Shown here piece by piece: positions 61,646 through 64,000 of a stretch of 64,000 bases of DNA. Numbering within the stretch: position 1 is the stretch's first letter; every line of letters starts with the position of its first letter. Below the pieces are notes generated by a model that was not told where the DNA came from, did not search any database, and saw nothing but the letters and a program-made list of their open reading frames with translations. The stretch lies in NCBI RefSeq assembly GCF_024297145.1, contig NZ_JANCTC010000013.1:1-64000 (forward strand), read 5' to 3'. The DNA comes from Mesorhizobium sp. LMG 17147. Lineage in GTDB: Bacteria; Pseudomonadota; Alphaproteobacteria; Rhizobiales; Rhizobiaceae. A program made the position numbers and the translations under genes.

Positions 61646-62572
61646 CTAAACCCGTTCCGGAGCCGTGGCTGACCAGTGTCCGCTCTCGATCAATGTCCTG
61701 ACGACCCTGGGGATCAGGTTGCGGATGGCAGAGACGGCTGGAGAGCGCTCATCTTTCGGATTAACGGCAAGGACAACGGACCGGGTGATCACCGGATCAA
61801 TGATCTTCACTGTCCGGACGCGGCCTTGAGACGCCTCTTTCTGAATGGCCGACGGCGTAAGGATAGAATAGGCCTTTCCTTCCATGACCATATTGATGAT
61901 TGTTGAAAGGGAGTCGACTTCGAATCTTACGTCGAGCACACAACCGTGTTGCGCAACGACATCAGCCACCGAACGCCTAACGTTGTTATTGCGCATCGGA
62001 ACCGCCAGGGGAAACGCGTGCAGGTCGGCAAGCTGTATCGAATTTTCGAAGGGCGGTTCACCCGGCGGCACCACCAGGTAAAACTCTTCGCGGGCCAGCA
62101 CCGTCATTTTCCCCACGCTCTCGGCAGTGCGATACAGGACTGCCAGATTGAAGCGGCCAGCAGCCATCCACTCTTCCAGCGGTCCCGTCATGCCCTCGAT
62201 CATCTTAAGCGAGATCCTCGGAAGTTCGCTTCTTACCGATTCAAGCAGCGGACCACTAAGCACGCGAGCGGCGCCGGACGGGATGCCAATGGTCACTTCT
62301 CCGGAAGGAGCAGCCACCGAGTTGGTCAGTTCCGCTTCAGTGAGCTGAATTTCCCTTAGGATGACCCGTGCGCGCTCAAGCAGCCTGTTTCCCGACGCGG
62401 TCACGCTGACACCCGTCCTATCGCGAACAAGCAGCTGGGTTCCGAACCCTTCCTCCAGTTGACGTACATGCAGGCTTAAAGCGCTTTGAGCAACGTGAAG
62501 GAGCGCAGCGGCCTTCGTAAAACTGCCGGCCTCCACGACGCCGACGAAGTATTTTAACTGCCTGATATCCAC
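61646..62572 (-). CDS. LysR-family transcriptional regulator
   Basis: The 308-residue protein begins at GTG 62572. The N-terminal helix-turn-helix is typical of the family: MDIRQLKYFVGVVEAGSFTK, AAALLHVAQSALSLHVRQLE, EGFGTQLLVRDRTGVSVT. The C-terminal periplasmic-binding-protein-like part senses a small molecule. It shares its strand with the aldehyde dehydrogenase-fumarase genes downstream and the CitE gene upstream, and probably controls this cluster. The sequence resembles the NAC/Cbl-like branch, but this is a rough impression. Confidence 0.9.
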   Translation of the reverse strand: MDIRQLKYFVGVVEAGSFTKAAALLHVAQSALSLHVRQLEEGFGTQLLVRDRTGVSVTASGNRLLERARVILREIQLTEAELTNSVAAPSGEVTIGIPSGAARVLSGPLLESVRSELPRISLKMIEGMTGPLEEWMAAGRFNLAVLYRTAESVGKMTVLAREEFYLVVPPGEPPFENSIQLADLHAFPLAVPMRNNNVRRSVADVVAQHGCVLDVRFEVDSLSTIINMVMEGKAYSILTPSAIQKEASQGRVRTVKIIDPVITRSVVLAVNPKDERSPAVSAIRNLIPRVVRTLIESGHWSATAPERV

Positions 62573-62697
62573 GGTTTAAACCAACTGAGGCACTTTCCTA
62601 GTCCCATCCTATTATCTCGAAACTAGATAGCCGGCAAGCAATACTTGCCTATTCCACACACCGGGAAAGATGCGCGGTCTCATTGATCGCAGATAGG

Positions 62698-63590
62698 TCA
62701 GTTGCTACCCGCGAGAGCCAGAGTGTCGTGGGCGCGCCGAACCACCGGCGGATCAATCATCTTGCCATTCAACGAGAATGCAGACAGCCCGCGGCGGCCG
62801 CATCGTTCTCTGCCGCGATGACATCACGGGCCCACTTGCTTTCCTGTGCGCTCGGAGAGAAGGCCTCATTGAATATGGTGACCTGTGTCGGATGGATTGC
62901 CAAAGCTCCGGCAAAGCCAAGGCGCCGCGCATGCGCCGCGGCTTCACGAAGTTTATCAGTGTCTGAAACCTCGCCGATGCTTCCAACAAAGCCCAGAGGG
63001 AGCAATCCGGCCGCACGGGCGGCAAACAGAACGGAAAGGTTCGGCGTCAAGAGAAGGTCGAACTCCGGCGTGCCGCCAACAGAGGCACTGAAGTCTTCAG
63101 GGCCAAGCGCCATTGCAACCATCCTGGGATGAGCCGAGGCTATGACCGCGAGCTTTTGCAGTGCTGCTGGTGTCTCGATTTGGGCAAGGAAACGGATGCG
63201 TCCCTGGACAAGATTTCTTTCTCTTTCAAGTTCCAATACGGCATTCGCGATCTCTAATACCCACTCCGCCGAATCCGTCTTCGGAAGGACAAGCGCATCA
63301 ACACCTGCCACCACAGCTGCATGGAGATCCGCCACCAACGCCCGCAACCCACGATTCACGCGGACCAAAACAGATGCGCCCTTGCGGCCCACCTTTGCCA
63401 CCGATTCAGGGAGCTGCCGCCGTGCTTCTCCCTTCTGATCCTGGGGAACGGAACCCTCGAGGTCGAGTATGATGCCATCCGCACCCCGCTCATGGGCCGT
63501 CTCCACAAAGCGCGGTACGTGAGTGGGTACGAAGAGCAGGGATCTCCAGCGTAGAGCGGTTTCAACTGACGGAAGGGTGTCCGCGATCAT
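62698..63590 (-). CDS. CitE/HpcH-type (citramalyl-CoA) lyase, 3' frameshift
   Basis: Starting from ATG 63590 (GAGGTGA upstream) the frame encodes about 273 residues: RWRSLLFVPTHVPRFVETAH, GADGIILDLEGSVPQDQKGE, VLVRVNRGL, FLAQIETPAALQKL, VAMALGPEDFSASVGG and FAGALAIHPTQVTIFNEAFS. These residues identify a CitE-type beta-lyase. The frame stops at 62769, but in another frame the sequence continues as SLNGKMIDPPVVRRAHDTLA and ends at 62698, the normal C-terminus of CitE-like lyases. A frameshift near 62800 is therefore likely, through either mutation or a sequencing error. With the CoA-transferase upstream it suggests cleavage of citramalyl-CoA or a related CoA ester. Confidence 0.78.
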
Positions 63591-63722
63591 TGAGTCACCT
63601 CTGCAATCAATCTTAGCGAGCGTGACGGCAGTGGGCTTGCTGGATGGCCGACGCGCTGAGATGATCCGAGGTACACAGGCTTTTCGCAAACCGCGAGCGC
63701 ACTCCCTTACTCAGATGCGCGC

Positions 63723-64000
63723 TCACGCTGACGCGGCTCTGTCGCGCAAAAGCCCCAGAACCTCCTCGCGGACGGCCTCAGTATGTGCGCCAAGAGCTGG
63801 AACCGAGCGCAGCAAGGGGTGCTCCGAGTTGAAAATCGCAGCTGGCGCTATCGTCTCGACGGTTCCTTCGGGTGTGCCAACCTCCACCCTGCGAATGTGT
63901 GGATGCCTTGATACATCCACCACCTCGTTCAGCCGGCCATATGCAAGGCCGGCCGCCTCAAGCTCCTGCATCGCTTGGTGGCAGGATAGTTCGGAAAACC
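63723..64000 (-). CDS. CaiB/BaiF-type CoA-transferase, C-terminal part
   Basis: The frame enters from the window edge and ends at 63723. Its C-terminal residues (YGRLNEVVDVSRHPHIR, VGTPEGTVETIAPAAIF, then RSVPALGAHTEAVREEVLGL) match class III CoA-transferases, where GAH or GEH and LG near the end are standard. The N-terminus with the catalytic aspartate is outside the window. It precedes the CitE-like lyase gene with about 130 bases between, so the pair may activate and cleave a dicarboxylic acid. Confidence 0.8.
   Translation of the reverse strand, partial: FSELSCHQAMQELEAAGLAYGRLNEVVDVSRHPHIRRVEVGTPEGTVETIAPAAIFNSEHPLLRSVPALGAHTEAVREEVLGLLRDRAASA

Noticed and set aside
1..64000. CRISPR arrays, rRNA or tRNA genes
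   Set aside because: I saw no regularly spaced repeats and no tRNA or rRNA signature while reading; a tRNA scan would be needed to rule out short genes.

Overview
The window looks like an accessory region of a Mesorhizobium-type rhizobium, most likely part of an integrative symbiosis element (symbiosis island or plasmid). The reasons are: many RpiR-regulated sugar ABC-transporter clusters with alphaproteobacterial codon use; two sigma-54 promoters with textbook NifA upstream activator sequences (TGT-N10-ACA) at 33628-33704 and 41944-42021; a TraR/TraI quorum-sensing pair with a lux/tra-box palindrome; three copies of an Xre-regulator plus small-protein module resembling QseC/QseM, the switch that controls ICEMlSym transfer; and many decayed insertion sequences (IS3, IS256, IS5, IS110 and IS481 types). 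All family assignments come from reading the sequence and from recall of the families; no database search was run.

Left part (1-9700): an RpiR regulator, then a tightly coupled five-gene minus-strand operon (5622-1522): DegT-type PLP aminotransferase, amino-acid-kinase-fold small-molecule kinase, NDK-like protein with an extra C-terminal part, SAM methyltransferase and a nucleotidyltransferase-fold protein. It resembles an uncharacterised small-molecule pathway. An IS3 remnant, a GntR regulator, an IS256 remnant and a dead RpiR paralogue follow.

Sugar and phosphodiester block (9731-27932): two tandem phosphodiesterase + HAD phosphatase pairs lie downstream of a complete Ugp-like ABC importer (ATPase, two permeases, binding protein) with its own RpiR regulator. 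Next is a second ABC importer without an ATPase gene, with a sulfatase, a SIS-domain isomerase/deaminase-like protein, a GlcNAc-kinase-like protein and a divergent RpiR regulator. An FAD-linked aldonolactone-oxidase-like gene closes the block. A plausible theme is import and dismantling of phosphorylated or sulfated (amino)sugars.

Decayed defence and symbiotic block (28000-45100): IS5 and IS110 remnants; a JAMM-domain protein divergent from a multiply frameshifted DISARM-type DrmA helicase; a NifA-controlled prolyl-oligopeptidase with a coupled leader peptide and a downstream OmpW-like porin gene; two QseC/QseM-like modules; an intact TraR-like LuxR regulator; an IS481 remnant; and a second NifA promoter with a related leader in front of a dimethylglycine/sarcosine-dehydrogenase-like gene.

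Right part (45800-64000): a methyltransferase and a SET-domain protein in AT-richer DNA; an intact three-gene ABC-3C-type conflict system (nuclease-like effector, middle component, Rad50-like ATPase); a broken third QseC/QseM module; TraI (LuxI) behind a broken traR; a class III aminotransferase with an Lrp regulator; and a catabolic cluster (class I fumarase/mesaconase-like, aldehyde dehydrogenase, LysR, CitE-like lyase with a 3' frameshift, CaiB-like CoA-transferase cut by the window edge) that would fit mesaconate/citramalate catabolism.
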